DNA of 28,399 nucleotides from Streptomyces sp. MMG1121 (GTDB taxonomy: Bacteria; Actinomycetota; Actinomycetes; Streptomycetales; Streptomycetaceae). The position numbers and the translations under genes were made by a program. This document shows, in pieces, positions 1-7,389 of the stretch. Each line of letters opens with the position of its first letter. Positions within the stretch are counted from its first letter, which is position 1. Location of the stretch: assembly GCF_001280015.1 (NCBI RefSeq), contig NZ_LGDV01000235.1, positions 1 through 28,399 on the forward strand. Direction: 5' to 3'. The notes under the pieces were generated by a model that searched no databases, was not told the DNA's origin, and worked only from the letters and a program-made list of their open reading frames with translations.

Positions 1-2
1 CC

Positions 3-158
3 CCCGCACCGCCCGGCTTCTCCTCTCCCCGCCGCCGCTCGCGCCCGGCGCCGCGAGCCTTCCGCGCCGCCGCGGCGAGCACGGGCCACCAGGGAACGGC
101 GACCGAGCGACAGCACGAAACCCGCACCACTCCAGCAAGCCCCGAGGAGCCGTCATGA
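3..158 (+). CDS. possible C-terminal tail of an upstream coupled gene (partial)
   Basis: A reading frame open from the left edge stops at the TGA at 156-158, which overlaps the ATG at 155-157 in an ATGA arrangement typical of translational coupling. The visible 51 residues are rich in Arg, Pro and Ala and show no domain. All three forward frames are open here with similar third-position GC (about 80 percent), so the frame choice rests on the overlap alone. If real, it would belong to the same siderophore operon. It may equally be untranslated sequence. Confidence 0.2.
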   Translation, partial: PAPPGFSSPRRRSRPAPRAFRAAAASTGHQGTATERQHETRTTPASPEEPS

Positions 159-2107
159 ACGCCACCCCCACTCCCGACGGCAGCCCCGGTTCTCCCGACG
201 AACAGGGAGAGCCCGGCGCCTCGCCCTCGCCCGTCCCGCTCGCCGAGTCGGTCCCTCAACAGAAGAGGCGCACCGCCGATCTCACACGAGTGACGGAGCC
301 CGGCGCCGACCTGCTGGAGCATCCTGATCCGCGCACCGCGGCCCAGTGCGCCGCCACGGAGAACCTGCTCCGGTGCTGGGTGCGCGAGACCGACCTCGCG
401 GCCCCCACGAGCGGCGTCCTTCGCCTCCCCCTGCCCGCCAGCGGTACCTCCCTCCTCGTACCAGTCCGCTACTGGTCCCCGACGGGCTGGCACCGCTTCG
501 GCCCGCCACGCTTCACCAACGCCCCCGACTCCGCCCCTCCTCTCGACGCCGTCACTCTGGCCGCGCTGCTCACCCGGGAGACGACCAGCGCACCCATCCC
601 CGTCGCCGCCTGCCCCGGCCCCGGTGACGACGGCGACCTCGTCGCCAGGGTGGCCGACTCCCTCCGCCGCACCGTGACCTTCATCCGCGACCGCCGCGAG
701 CACCCCGCCGAGGTCCCCGACCTGTTCCTCGGCGCCGAGCAGGCCCTCCTCCTCGGCCACCCCCTGCACCCGACCCCCAAGAGCCGGGAAGGGCTGACCG
801 AGGCCGAAGCCCGTCTGTACTCACCCGAGCTGCACGGCTCCTTCCCGCTGCACTGGCTGGCTGTCTCCCCCTCACTCCTCGCGACCGACTCGGCGTGGAC
901 CGAACGCGGCCGACCCGTCCCCGCCGACCACCTCACCCGACGCCTCGCCGGAAGAGGGCTCCCCCTCCCCGACGGGTACGCCGCGCTGCCGCTGCACCCG
1001 TGGCAGGCCCGCGAGCTGCGCCACCGCGCACCCGTCGCCGCCCTGCTCGCCTCCGGACTCCTCCGTGACCTCGGCCCCCACGGACCGTCCTGGCACCCCA
1101 CCTCCTCCGTACGCACGGTGCACCGATCCGGCGCCCCCGCGATGCTCAAACTGTCGCTGGGCCTGCGCATCACCAACTCCCGCCGCGAGAACCTGCGCAA
1201 GGAACTCCATCGCGGAGTCGAGGTGCACCGGCTGCTGCGCACCGGCCTGTCCCAGCGGTGGCAGGCGGTCCACCCCGGCTTCGACATCGTCCGTGACCCG
1301 GCCTGGCTGGCCGTCGACGATCCGGGCGGACTGGCCGTGCCCGGACTGGACGTGATGATCCGGCACAATCCGTTCACCCCCGCCGACGACGTCGCCTGCG
1401 TCGCCGGACTCGTCTCGCCCCGGCCCGTCGCCGAGCCCGTCTCCGAGCCGGACGCCACGTCCTCGGCACAGCCCGCCGCCTGGCCGGTGCGGTCCCGGCT
1501 GGCCCAGCTCACGGCGCGGCTCGCCGCACGCACCCGCCGCCCCGTCGGAGCCGTCGCCGCGGAGTGGTTCCTCCGTTACCTGGAGCAGGTCGTCCGGCCC
1601 GTGCTCTGGCTGGACAGCGAGGCCGGCATCGCCCTCGAAGCCCACCAGCAGAACACCCTGCTCCTGCTCGACGGCAACGGCTGGCCGGCCGGCGGCCGTT
1701 ACCGCGACAATCAGGGCTACTACTTCCGCGAATCCCGGCGGGCCGAACTGGACGCCCGGCTGCCCGGTATCGGCGAGCGCAGCGACACCTTCGTCGCCGA
1801 CGAGGTCACCGACGAACGCTTCGCCTACTACCTCGCCATCAACAACGTCCTGGGACTGATCGGCGCATTTGGCTCCCAGCGCCTCGCCGACGAACGCCTG
1901 CTCCTCGCGGCCTTCCGCCGCTTCCTCACGGACCTCGCCTCGGGGCCCGCCGCACTACGCACCTCCCTGCCCCGCCATCTGCTCGACTCACCTGTCCTGC
2001 GCTGCAAGGCCAACCTGCTGACCCGGCTGCAGGGCCTGGACGAACTCGTCGGCCCTGTCGACACCCAGTCCGTCTATGTCACCCTCACCAACCCCCTTCA
2101 CTCCTGA
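155..2107 (+). CDS. IucA/IucC-family NRPS-independent siderophore synthetase
   Basis: This 650-residue protein belongs to the ATP-dependent NIS synthetases, which join a carboxylic acid (citrate, succinyl or similar) to an amine or hydroxamate during siderophore assembly in the cytoplasm. Family signatures seen are EQALLLGHPLHPTPKSREG at about 195-213, HPWQ at 281-284, PTSSVRTV at 315-322, KLSLGLRITNSRR at 332-344 (nucleotide and phosphate contacts in the family), EAHQQN at 495-500 and RDNQGYYF at 517-524. The first 50 residues are low-complexity Pro/Ser/Gly and probably disordered. The ATG is preceded by GAGGAG (144-149) with a 5-nt spacer and overlaps a possible upstream stop. The GNAT acyltransferase 92 nt downstream fits a hydroxamate-type pathway. 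Family membership is clear; substrate and siderophore identity cannot be read from the sequence. Confidence 0.93.
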   Translation: MNATPTPDGSPGSPDEQGEPGASPSPVPLAESVPQQKRRTADLTRVTEPGADLLEHPDPRTAAQCAATENLLRCWVRETDLAAPTSGVLRLPLPASGTSLLVPVRYWSPTGWHRFGPPRFTNAPDSAPPLDAVTLAALLTRETTSAPIPVAACPGPGDDGDLVARVADSLRRTVTFIRDRREHPAEVPDLFLGAEQALLLGHPLHPTPKSREGLTEAEARLYSPELHGSFPLHWLAVSPSLLATDSAWTERGRPVPADHLTRRLAGRGLPLPDGYAALPLHPWQARELRHRAPVAALLASGLLRDLGPHGPSWHPTSSVRTVHRSGAPAMLKLSLGLRITNSRRENLRKELHRGVEVHRLLRTGLSQRWQAVHPGFDIVRDPAWLAVDDPGGLAVPGLDVMIRHNPFTPADDVACVAGLVSPRPVAEPVSEPDATSSAQPAAWPVRSRLAQLTARLAARTRRPVGAVAAEWFLRYLEQVVRPVLWLDSEAGIALEAHQQNTLLLLDGNGWPAGGRYRDNQGYYFRESRRAELDARLPGIGERSDTFVADEVTDERFAYYLAINNVLGLIGAFGSQRLADERLLLAAFRRFLTDLASGPAALRTSLPRHLLDSPVLRCKANLLTRLQGLDELVGPVDTQSVYVTLTNPLHS

Positions 2108-2199
2108 GCGAGCCGCCCCCGTCACCTTCGAGCGAGCCGCACCGCCCGACCGCACTTCCGAGGACCATGACCCACCTCGCCTCCTGAGAGGAGCGCACC

Positions 2200-2988
2200 G
2201 TGCCTCCCACCGACGCGAACGCCGACAGCAGCCCCGCCCCGGTTCACCCGGGTGCCCCTGTCCCTCCGGGCCTCCACGGCCCCCGAGCGGACGGAGAGGG
2301 AAGCCGTGACGCGCCGTTCACCGGGTTCACCATCGAGGCCGACGACGAGGACGGCGAGGACACGCTGGACCTGCACCTGCCCGCCGACTTCCTCGCCCGC
2401 TTCGCCGGCGGGACGGCCTACCTCCTGGACCAACTCCCCACCTGGGGGCCGGTAGCTACCCCCGTCGGCTCCTTCCATCTCGTGCCCGTCCGTATCGAAG
2501 ACGACCTGCCGCTCCTCCACCGCTGGATGAACGACCCCGCCGCCGCCCGGTTCTGGGAGCTGGCCGGACCTCCGAGCCGGACCGAGGAGCACCTACGGGC
2601 CCAGCTCGACGGCGACGGGCGGAGCGTGCCGTGCGTCGGCGTACTGGACGGCAGACCGACGAGCTATTGGGAGATCTATCGCGCGGACCTGGATCCGCTC
2701 GCCCGCCACTATCCGGCCCGCCCGCACGACACCGGGATCCACCTCCTCGTCGGTGGGGCCGCGGACCGGGGACGGGGGCTTGGATCCGCCCTGCTGAGGG
2801 CCGTGGCCGACCTCGTCCTCGACCGGCGTCCGGCCTGCGCACGTGTCGTAGCGGAACCCGATCTTCATAACACCCCTTCCGTCGCGGCGTTCCTGAGCGC
2901 CGGATTCAGGTTCGCGGCCGAGGTCGACCTGCCCGGCAAGCGGGCCGCCCTCATGATCCGGGACCGACTCCTGCGCGATGTCTTGTAG
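2200..2988 (+). CDS. GNAT acyltransferase, IucB/MbtK (siderophore) type
   Basis: This 262-residue protein resembles the acetyltransferases that N-acylate hydroxylamine or lysine side chains in siderophore synthesis. The first 90 residues include a low-complexity leader. The GNAT domain runs from about 92 to 258 and has MNDPAAARFW at 110-119, YWEIYRADLDPLARHY at 156-171, DTGIHLLVGG at 177-186 and the acetyl-CoA loop RGRGLGSAL at 190-198. The GTG start has a strong RBS, GAGAGGAG at 2186-2193, 6 nt upstream. A six-codon ORF (ATG at 2167, stop TGA at 2185-2187) sits just before the RBS and could couple translation, though this may be chance. Position directly after the IucA/IucC gene supports an acyl-donor role in the same siderophore pathway. 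Confidence 0.88.
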   Translation: MPPTDANADSSPAPVHPGAPVPPGLHGPRADGEGSRDAPFTGFTIEADDEDGEDTLDLHLPADFLARFAGGTAYLLDQLPTWGPVATPVGSFHLVPVRIEDDLPLLHRWMNDPAAARFWELAGPPSRTEEHLRAQLDGDGRSVPCVGVLDGRPTSYWEIYRADLDPLARHYPARPHDTGIHLLVGGAADRGRGLGSALLRAVADLVLDRRPACARVVAEPDLHNTPSVAAFLSAGFRFAAEVDLPGKRAALMIRDRLLRDVL

Positions 2989-3145
2989 CGCTGAGTGACG
3001 ACGTGTTCACAGATTGAACGTCGCCCGATCCGGCGAGGTTCCCGCTCGATCCGAGAAATTCCTCCCGTCCCCGGCCCTCCAGGAGCCCAGCCGTGCCCCC
3101 GTCCCCCGTTCCCGCCTTGATCGCCCGTTTGTCAGTGCCGGGCCG

Positions 3146-3151
3146 TAGGGT
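3146..3151 (+). promoter_or_regulatory. -10 box of a likely leaderless dinG promoter
   Basis: TAGGGT lies 9 nt before the ATG at 3161 and no Shine-Dalgarno sequence is present. This matches the TAnnnT -10 pattern of actinobacterial leaderless mRNAs. No well-placed -35 is visible; TTGATC at 3117-3122 is 23 bp away, which is too far. Confidence 0.45.
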
Positions 3152-3160
3152 GGTCGGGCT

Positions 3161-5152
3161 ATGACGAAGTCCTCACTCCCCGAACTCCTGCACGCCGCTG
3201 TCGCCGCTGTCGGCGGCACGGAGCGCCCCGGCCAGGTGACCATGGCCGAAGCGGTCGCCGAGGCGATCGACGACGGATCCCACCTGCTGGTCCAGGCCGG
3301 CACCGGCACCGGAAAGTCGCTGGGTTATCTCGTGCCCGCGCTCGCGCAGGGGGAGCGGGTGGTCGTCGCGACGGCGACGCTGGCGCTGCAGCGCCAGCTC
3401 GTGGAGCGTGATCTGCCGCGCACGGTCGACGCCCTGCACCCGCTGCTGCGCCGCCGTCCGGAGTTCGCGATGCTGAAGGGCCGGTCGAACTATCTGTGCC
3501 TGCACCGTCTGCACGAGGGCATGCCGCAGGACGAGGAGGACGGTCTCTTCGACCAGTTCGAGGCCGCGGCGCCCACCAGCAAGCTGGGCCAGGATCTGCT
3601 GCGGATGCGCGACTGGGCGGACGAGACCGAGACCGGTGACCGGGACGATCTCACCCCGGGTGTCTCGGACCGCGCCTGGGCTCAGGTGTCGGTGTCGTCG
3701 CGGGAGTGCCTGGGCGCGACGAAGTGCGCCTACGGTGCCGAGTGCTTCGCGGAGATGGCCCGCGAGCGTGCCAAGCTCGCCGAAGTCGTGGTCACGAACC
3801 ACGCCCTGCTCGCCATCGACGCCATCGAGGGCGCCCCGGTGCTGCCCCAGCACGAGGTGCTGGTCGTGGACGAGGCGCACGAACTGGTCTCCAGGGTCAC
3901 CGGCGTCGCCACCGGCGAGCTGACCCCGGGCCAGGTCAACCGCGCCGTCCGCCGAGCCGCCAAGCTCGTCAACGAGAAGGCGGCCGACCAGCTGCAGACC
4001 GCCGCCGAGGGCTTCGAGCGGCTGATGGAGCTGGCCCTGCCGGGCCGCCTGGAGGAGATCCCGGAGGATCTCGGCTATGCCCTGATGGCGCTGCGGGACG
4101 CCGCCCGCACGGTCATCTCCGGGATCGGCGCGACGCGCGACAAGTCGGTCCAGGACGAGGACGCGGTCCGCAAGCAGGCGCTGGCCTCGGTGGAGGCGGT
4201 GCACGACGTGGCGGAGCGCGTCCTGAACGGCTCCGAGTGGGACGTCGTCTGGTACGAGCGGCACGACCGCTTCGGCGCCTCCCTGCGGATCGCACCCATG
4301 TCGGTCTCGGGCCTTCTCAGGGAGAAGCTCTTCGCCGACCGCGCCGTCGTCCTCACCTCCGCGACCCTCAAGCTGGGCGGCGATTTCAACGGCGTCGGCG
4401 CCTCCCTGGGGCTCGGCCCCGAAGGCGCGGAGGGCGAGGATCTGCCGAAGTGGAAGGGTGTCGACGTCGGCTCCCCGTTCGACTACCGCAGGCAGGGCAT
4501 CCTCTACGTCGCCAAGCACCTGTCACGCCCGGCGCGTGACGGCGAGCGCTCCGACATGCTCGACGAGCTGACCGAGCTCATTCGGGCGGCCGGCGGCCGC
4601 ACCCTCGGACTGTTCTCGTCCATGCGGGCGGCCCAGCTCGCCGCGGAGGAGCTGCGCTCGCGGATTCCGGAGTTCCCGATCCTGCTCCAGGGCGAGGAGA
4701 CCCTCGGCGAACTGATCAAGAACTTCGCGGCCGACCCCAAGACCTGCCTGTTCGGCACGCTGTCCCTGTGGCAGGGCGTCGACGTCCCGGGGCCCAGCTG
4801 CCAGCTGGTCGTCATGGACAAGATCCCGTTCCCGCGCCCCGACGACCCGTTGATGAGCGCCCGGCAGAAGGCGGTCGAGGACGGGGGCGGCAACGGCTTC
4901 ATGGCGGTGGCCGCCACTCACGCGGCCCTGCTCATGGCCCAGGGCGCGGGCCGACTCGTCCGTGCGTCGGGCGACCGCGGCGTGGTCGCCGTACTGGATC
5001 AGCGACTGGCTACCGCGCGCTACGGCGGCTATCTCAAGGCGTCACTGCCGGACTTCTGGTACACCACGGATCGTAACCAGGTGCGCAAGTCGCTCACGGC
5101 GATCGACGCGGCGGCGCAGCAGACGGAGGCCGCGCAGACGGAGGCATCGTGA
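3161..5152 (+). CDS. DinG/XPD-like ATP-dependent DNA helicase with Fe-S cluster cysteines
   Basis: This 663-residue superfamily 2 helicase of the DinG/YoaA class unwinds 5'-tailed DNA, including R-loops and repair intermediates. Motifs seen are Walker A GTGTGKS at 47-53, four cysteines C113, C183, C189 and C195 spaced as in the XPD-type 4Fe-4S site, VVVTNHALLA around 209-218, DEAH at 237-240, VLTSATLKLGG in motif III, WQGVDVPG in motif V and QGAGRLVRAS in motif VI. There is no exonuclease domain, unlike some Gram-positive DinG proteins. It converges with lexA, consistent with a DNA-damage neighbourhood, but no SOS box was found upstream of it, so LexA control is not supported. The start is the first ATG after the -10 box. 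Confidence 0.93.
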   Translation: MTKSSLPELLHAAVAAVGGTERPGQVTMAEAVAEAIDDGSHLLVQAGTGTGKSLGYLVPALAQGERVVVATATLALQRQLVERDLPRTVDALHPLLRRRPEFAMLKGRSNYLCLHRLHEGMPQDEEDGLFDQFEAAAPTSKLGQDLLRMRDWADETETGDRDDLTPGVSDRAWAQVSVSSRECLGATKCAYGAECFAEMARERAKLAEVVVTNHALLAIDAIEGAPVLPQHEVLVVDEAHELVSRVTGVATGELTPGQVNRAVRRAAKLVNEKAADQLQTAAEGFERLMELALPGRLEEIPEDLGYALMALRDAARTVISGIGATRDKSVQDEDAVRKQALASVEAVHDVAERVLNGSEWDVVWYERHDRFGASLRIAPMSVSGLLREKLFADRAVVLTSATLKLGGDFNGVGASLGLGPEGAEGEDLPKWKGVDVGSPFDYRRQGILYVAKHLSRPARDGERSDMLDELTELIRAAGGRTLGLFSSMRAAQLAAEELRSRIPEFPILLQGEETLGELIKNFAADPKTCLFGTLSLWQGVDVPGPSCQLVVMDKIPFPRPDDPLMSARQKAVEDGGGNGFMAVAATHAALLMAQGAGRLVRASGDRGVVAVLDQRLATARYGGYLKASLPDFWYTTDRNQVRKSLTAIDAAAQQTEAAQTEAS

Positions 5153-5195
5153 TCGCGGGGTAGCCTGACCGGCGCCGGTCAGGCTACCCCGCGAT
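5152..5195. terminator. perfect 44-bp palindrome, dinG/lexA convergent terminator
   Basis: Two 22-bp arms (5152-5173 and 5174-5195) are exact reverse complements with no unpaired centre. The first base is the last base of the dinG stop codon. There is no T-tract, as is common in Streptomyces terminators. It can act for dinG on the plus strand and as a backstop for lexA transcripts on the minus strand. Confidence 0.8.
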
Positions 5196-5229
5196 GCCAA
5201 GGCGTCGACGGCCGGGTCCGGACACAGCA

Positions 5230-5263
5230 GGGCCCCGGAACCGGCGCAGGGGTTCCGGGGCCC
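5230..5263 (-). terminator. hairpin downstream of lexA
   Basis: Arms 5230-5242 (GGGCCCCGGAACC) and 5251-5263 are a perfect 13-bp inverted repeat around an 8-nt loop. It lies 43 nt past the lexA stop in the direction of lexA transcription, and there is no U-run. The hairpin is symmetrical, so it may also stop dinG read-through. Confidence 0.7.
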
Positions 5264-5306
5264 GGTCAGGGAGCGAACCGGCCGACCGGCCCGCCCGCGG
5301 CAGGTG

Positions 5307-6083
5307 TCACACCCGCCGAAGCACCGCGACGACCTTGCCGAGGATGGTCGCGTCATCGCCGGGGATCGGTTCGTAGGCCGCGTTGTGCGGGAGGAGCCAG
5401 ACATGGCCGTCCTCGCGCTTGAAGCGCTTGACGGTGGCCTCGCCGTCGAGCATGGCTGCCACGATGTCCCCGTTCTCGGCGACCGGCTGGCGGCGCACGG
5501 TGACCCAGTCGCCGTCGCAGATCGCGGCCTCGATCATGGAGTCACCGACGACCTTGAGGACGAACAGCTCACCGTCACCGACGAGCTGGCGGGGGAGAGG
5601 GAAGACGTCCTCGACGGACTCCTCCGCGAGGATGGGCCCACCGGCGGCGATACGGCCGACCAGCGGGACGTACGACGCGGCGGGTTTGCCGGCGGTGTCC
5701 GTGGGCTGCACGGTCACGGCCTGGTCGGAGCCGCGCACTTCGTAGGCCCGCGGGCGGTGCGGGTCACGGCGCAGGAAGCCCTTGCGCTCCAGCGCCATCA
5801 GCTGATGGGCGACGGAGGAGGTGCTGGAGAGGCCGACAGCCTGACCGATCTCCCGCATGGACGGCGGGTAACCGCGACGCTGCACGGAATCCCGGATGAC
5901 TTCGATCACGCGACGTTGCCGATCCGTGAGTCCGGAGCTGTCCGCCCGGATTCCTGGAGGTCGGCCCGGCAAGGAGCGCTTGTGCTCGGGATTCGTGGCT
6001 TCGTTCATCGCGTGTACCGGCTCGACTCGGCCCTGGGAGCGGTCCTGGGCAGTGATGGTGGCACTGTCTGCGGTCGTGGTCAC
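5307..6083 (-). CDS. lexA: LexA, SOS-response repressor and self-cleaving protease
   Basis: The 258-residue LexA has an N-terminal winged helix-turn-helix (about 52-118, with [19 protein letters not shown] as the recognition region) and a C-terminal S24 peptidase fold. The cleavage bond is A147-G148 in RIAAGG, the nucleophile is S182 in GDSM and the general base is K219 in TVKRF. RecA on ssDNA triggers autocleavage and induces DNA-repair genes. The chosen start is the GTG at 6083, which has the RBS GAGAGGGG (6089-6096 on the minus strand) 5 nt upstream. The frame stays open to a further upstream GTG at 6152, but that extension would cross the SOS box and lacks an RBS. Autoregulation is indicated by the LexA box at 6144-6157. 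The gene is divergent from nrdR. Confidence 0.97.
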   Translation of the reverse strand: MTTTADSATITAQDRSQGRVEPVHAMNEATNPEHKRSLPGRPPGIRADSSGLTDRQRRVIEVIRDSVQRRGYPPSMREIGQAVGLSSTSSVAHQLMALERKGFLRRDPHRPRAYEVRGSDQAVTVQPTDTAGKPAASYVPLVGRIAAGGPILAEESVEDVFPLPRQLVGDGELFVLKVVGDSMIEAAICDGDWVTVRRQPVAENGDIVAAMLDGEATVKRFKREDGHVWLLPHNAAYEPIPGDDATILGKVVAVLRRV

Positions 6084-6143
6084 GTCGGCCCCTCTCGATG
6101 GTCTCCCTGCTGGACAACGGTAGTTGCTTTCGAAAGGTTGCGC

Positions 6144-6157
6144 CAAACACACGTTCG
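6144..6157 (-). promoter_or_regulatory. LexA (SOS) box upstream of lexA
   Basis: On the minus strand this reads CGAACGTGTGTTTG. It matches the Gram-positive SOS consensus CGAAC-N4-GTTCG at every position but one. It is 61 bp upstream of the lexA GTG, which supports autorepression. Confidence 0.8.
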
Positions 6158-6199
6158 AGTGAAAAAGTGCGATTCACCTGTCGCGATCGTGTGTCTGGG

Positions 6200-6229
6200 T
6201 GTATAGCTAACGCGCCACCTGGCGGACAA
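6200..6229 (-). promoter_or_regulatory. candidate lexA promoter
   Basis: On the minus strand, TTGTCC (-35, 6229-6224) and TATACA (-10, 6205-6200) are separated by 18 bp, a good vegetative-sigma (HrdB-like) match. The implied start would be near 6193, placing the SOS box about 40 bp into the transcript. A second promoter closer to the box is possible. Confidence 0.5.
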
Positions 6230-6517
6230 AAGCGCCCATTGTTGTACTCTTCACCGCCGGGGTCGCTGGCCTCGTGGGCCGTGTCCCCAGTCTGCCATCC
6301 GGAACCCGGCCGGCCGGGACCCGGGCCCTTTCTGTGCCGGAGCACTACGCGTCCTCCGTGCGGCGCCCACGGTATCTCCGTAAGTGCCGCGACGGTACGG
6401 CTCCGCGTCCGCGTGTCCCCGGACGGGCCACCGGTGTTGCCCGGGCGGGCTAACGGCATGCCGGTGTCACCGGCCGGTCCGTCGCGACACGCGTGTCTGC
6501 CTCGGTGTATACGCCGA

Positions 6518-6533
6518 TCCCCACATCTAGTGG
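6518..6533 (+). promoter_or_regulatory. NrdR box 1
   Basis: TCCCCACATCTAGTGG matches the 16-bp NrdR operator (acaCwAtATaTwGtgt) at the conserved C, A, A, T and TwGtG positions. It is paired with box 2 exactly 31 bp downstream, the same-helix-face spacing known for NrdR sites. It indicates NrdR autoregulation of nrdR-nrdJ. Confidence 0.75.
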
Positions 6534-6548
6534 TTGGATGGCTACAGC

Positions 6549-6564
6549 AGCCCACAAGTTGTGG
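6549..6564 (+). promoter_or_regulatory. NrdR box 2
   Basis: AGCCCACAAGTTGTGG shares CCCACA and the TGTGG/AGTGG end with box 1. It is offset by 31 bp, about three helical turns, as expected for cooperative NrdR binding. Confidence 0.75.
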
Positions 6565-6672
6565 TCCCCCGGGTCCGAGAGGGCTCCGCGATCGCCTATG
6601 CTTAGGGCTGCTTCGCGGGGCCCATGGGGTTCGGCGAGGTTGTTGAGTCTGCTGTGAGGAGGGTTGGAGATC

Positions 6673-7224
6673 ATGCACTGCCCCTTCTGCAGGCACCCCG
6701 ACAGCCGTGTGGTCGACAGTCGTACGACCGACGACGGCACGTCGATCCGCAGGCGCCGCCAGTGTCCCGACTGCTCCCGTCGTTTCACGACCGTGGAGAC
6801 GTGCTCGCTCATGGTGGTCAAGCGGTCCGGAGTCACCGAGCCTTTCAGCCGTACCAAGGTCATCAACGGCGTGCGCAAGGCATGCCAGGGGCGGCCTGTC
6901 ACCGAGGACGCACTCGCCCTGCTCGGCCAACGGGTCGAGGAGGCGGTGCGGGCCACCGGAAGCGCCGAGCTGACCACCCACGACGTGGGGCTGGCCATAC
7001 TCGGCCCGTTGCAGGAGCTCGACCTCGTCGCCTATCTGCGATTCGCCTCCGTCTACCGGGCGTTCGACTCGCTCGAGGACTTCGAGGCCGCCATCGCGGA
7101 GCTGAGGCAGGCGACGCGAGGCCCCGCCCCGGGCGACGACGACGCGGGAGCGGGGAGCCAGGAAGACGACGGCGGGCCCGGAGGGACCACTCAGGTCCCC
7201 GAGCCTGCCCACGCCGCCGACTGA
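6673..7224 (+). CDS. nrdR: NrdR, ribonucleotide reductase transcriptional repressor
   Basis: This 183-residue protein has an N-terminal zinc ribbon (C3, C6, C31, C34 in HCPFC and QCPDC) followed by an arginine-rich DNA-binding stretch. An ATP-cone domain at about 46-136 ([20 protein letters not shown] onward) senses ATP/dATP. NrdR represses ribonucleotide reductase genes when dATP is abundant. The C-terminal 35 residues are an acidic, Gly/Asp-rich tail beyond the usual 150-160-residue length. The ATG at 6673 is chosen because GAGGAGGG (6656-6663) lies 9 nt upstream and MHCPFC is the family N-terminus; a TTG at 6664 would abut the RBS. Two NrdR boxes upstream and nrdJ downstream define an autoregulated operon. 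Confidence 0.96.
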   Translation: MHCPFCRHPDSRVVDSRTTDDGTSIRRRRQCPDCSRRFTTVETCSLMVVKRSGVTEPFSRTKVINGVRKACQGRPVTEDALALLGQRVEEAVRATGSAELTTHDVGLAILGPLQELDLVAYLRFASVYRAFDSLEDFEAAIAELRQATRGPAPGDDDAGAGSQEDDGGPGGTTQVPEPAHAAD

Positions 7225-7232
7225 CCGACGAG

Positions 7233-7262
7233 CCGGAAACCGGGGGGAGACCCGGGTTCCGG
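7233..7262 (+). promoter_or_regulatory. hairpin in the nrdR-nrdJ intergenic leader
   Basis: Arms 7233-7244 and 7251-7262 are 12 bp with one mismatch (CCGGAAACCGGG against CCCGGGTTCCGG) and a 6-nt loop, 9 nt after the nrdR stop. It could be a partial terminator or attenuator, or an mRNA processing/stability element setting the nrdR:nrdJ ratio. Confidence 0.5.
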
Positions 7263-7285
7263 TCGGCAGGCGGCGATCCAAGACC

Positions 7286-7318
7286 TGTTGCGGGCGGCAG
7301 CTGAGGGTGCCCGCAACA
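7286..7318 (+). promoter_or_regulatory. second hairpin in the nrdR-nrdJ leader
   Basis: TGTTGCGGGC (7286-7295) and GCCCGCAACA (7309-7318) are a perfect 10-bp inverted repeat with a 13-nt loop. A smaller GTGCC/GGCAC stem (7333-7337 and 7352-7356) follows before the nrdJ RBS. The B12-box motifs of cobalamin riboswitches were not seen. Confidence 0.5.
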
Positions 7319-7389
7319 CAAGACAGAACACCGTGCCACGGGAACAAACGGGGCACTTCAGGGCGTTTTCGCCCGTAGAGGGAGGCGGC

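Larger units (their letters stand above)
6084..6672. other. lexA-nrdR divergent regulatory region (589 bp, no gene)
   Basis: Besides the SOS box, lexA promoter and NrdR boxes listed separately, this stretch has a perfect 12-bp palindrome GACACGCGTGTC at 6486-6497. Two -10-like hexamers could serve nrdR: TATACG at 6508-6513, just upstream of NrdR box 1, and TATGCT at 6597-6602, downstream of box 2. The part 6230-6480 shows no gene and no strong motif. Confidence 0.6.

Noticed and set aside
3007..3160. SOS box upstream of dinG
   Set aside because: The region was scanned for CGAAC-N4-GTTCG-like sites because DinG is SOS-induced in E. coli. Only half-like GAACG strings were found, with no inverted partner.
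6084..6152. Longer LexA starting at the GTG at 6152
   Set aside because: It would place coding sequence over the SOS box and has no RBS. The GTG at 6083 has a good RBS and gives the usual Streptomyces LexA N-terminus.
7225..7389. Cobalamin riboswitch upstream of nrdJ
   Set aside because: The enzyme is B12-dependent, so I looked for the B12 box and its conserved flanks. They are absent; only simple hairpins are present.
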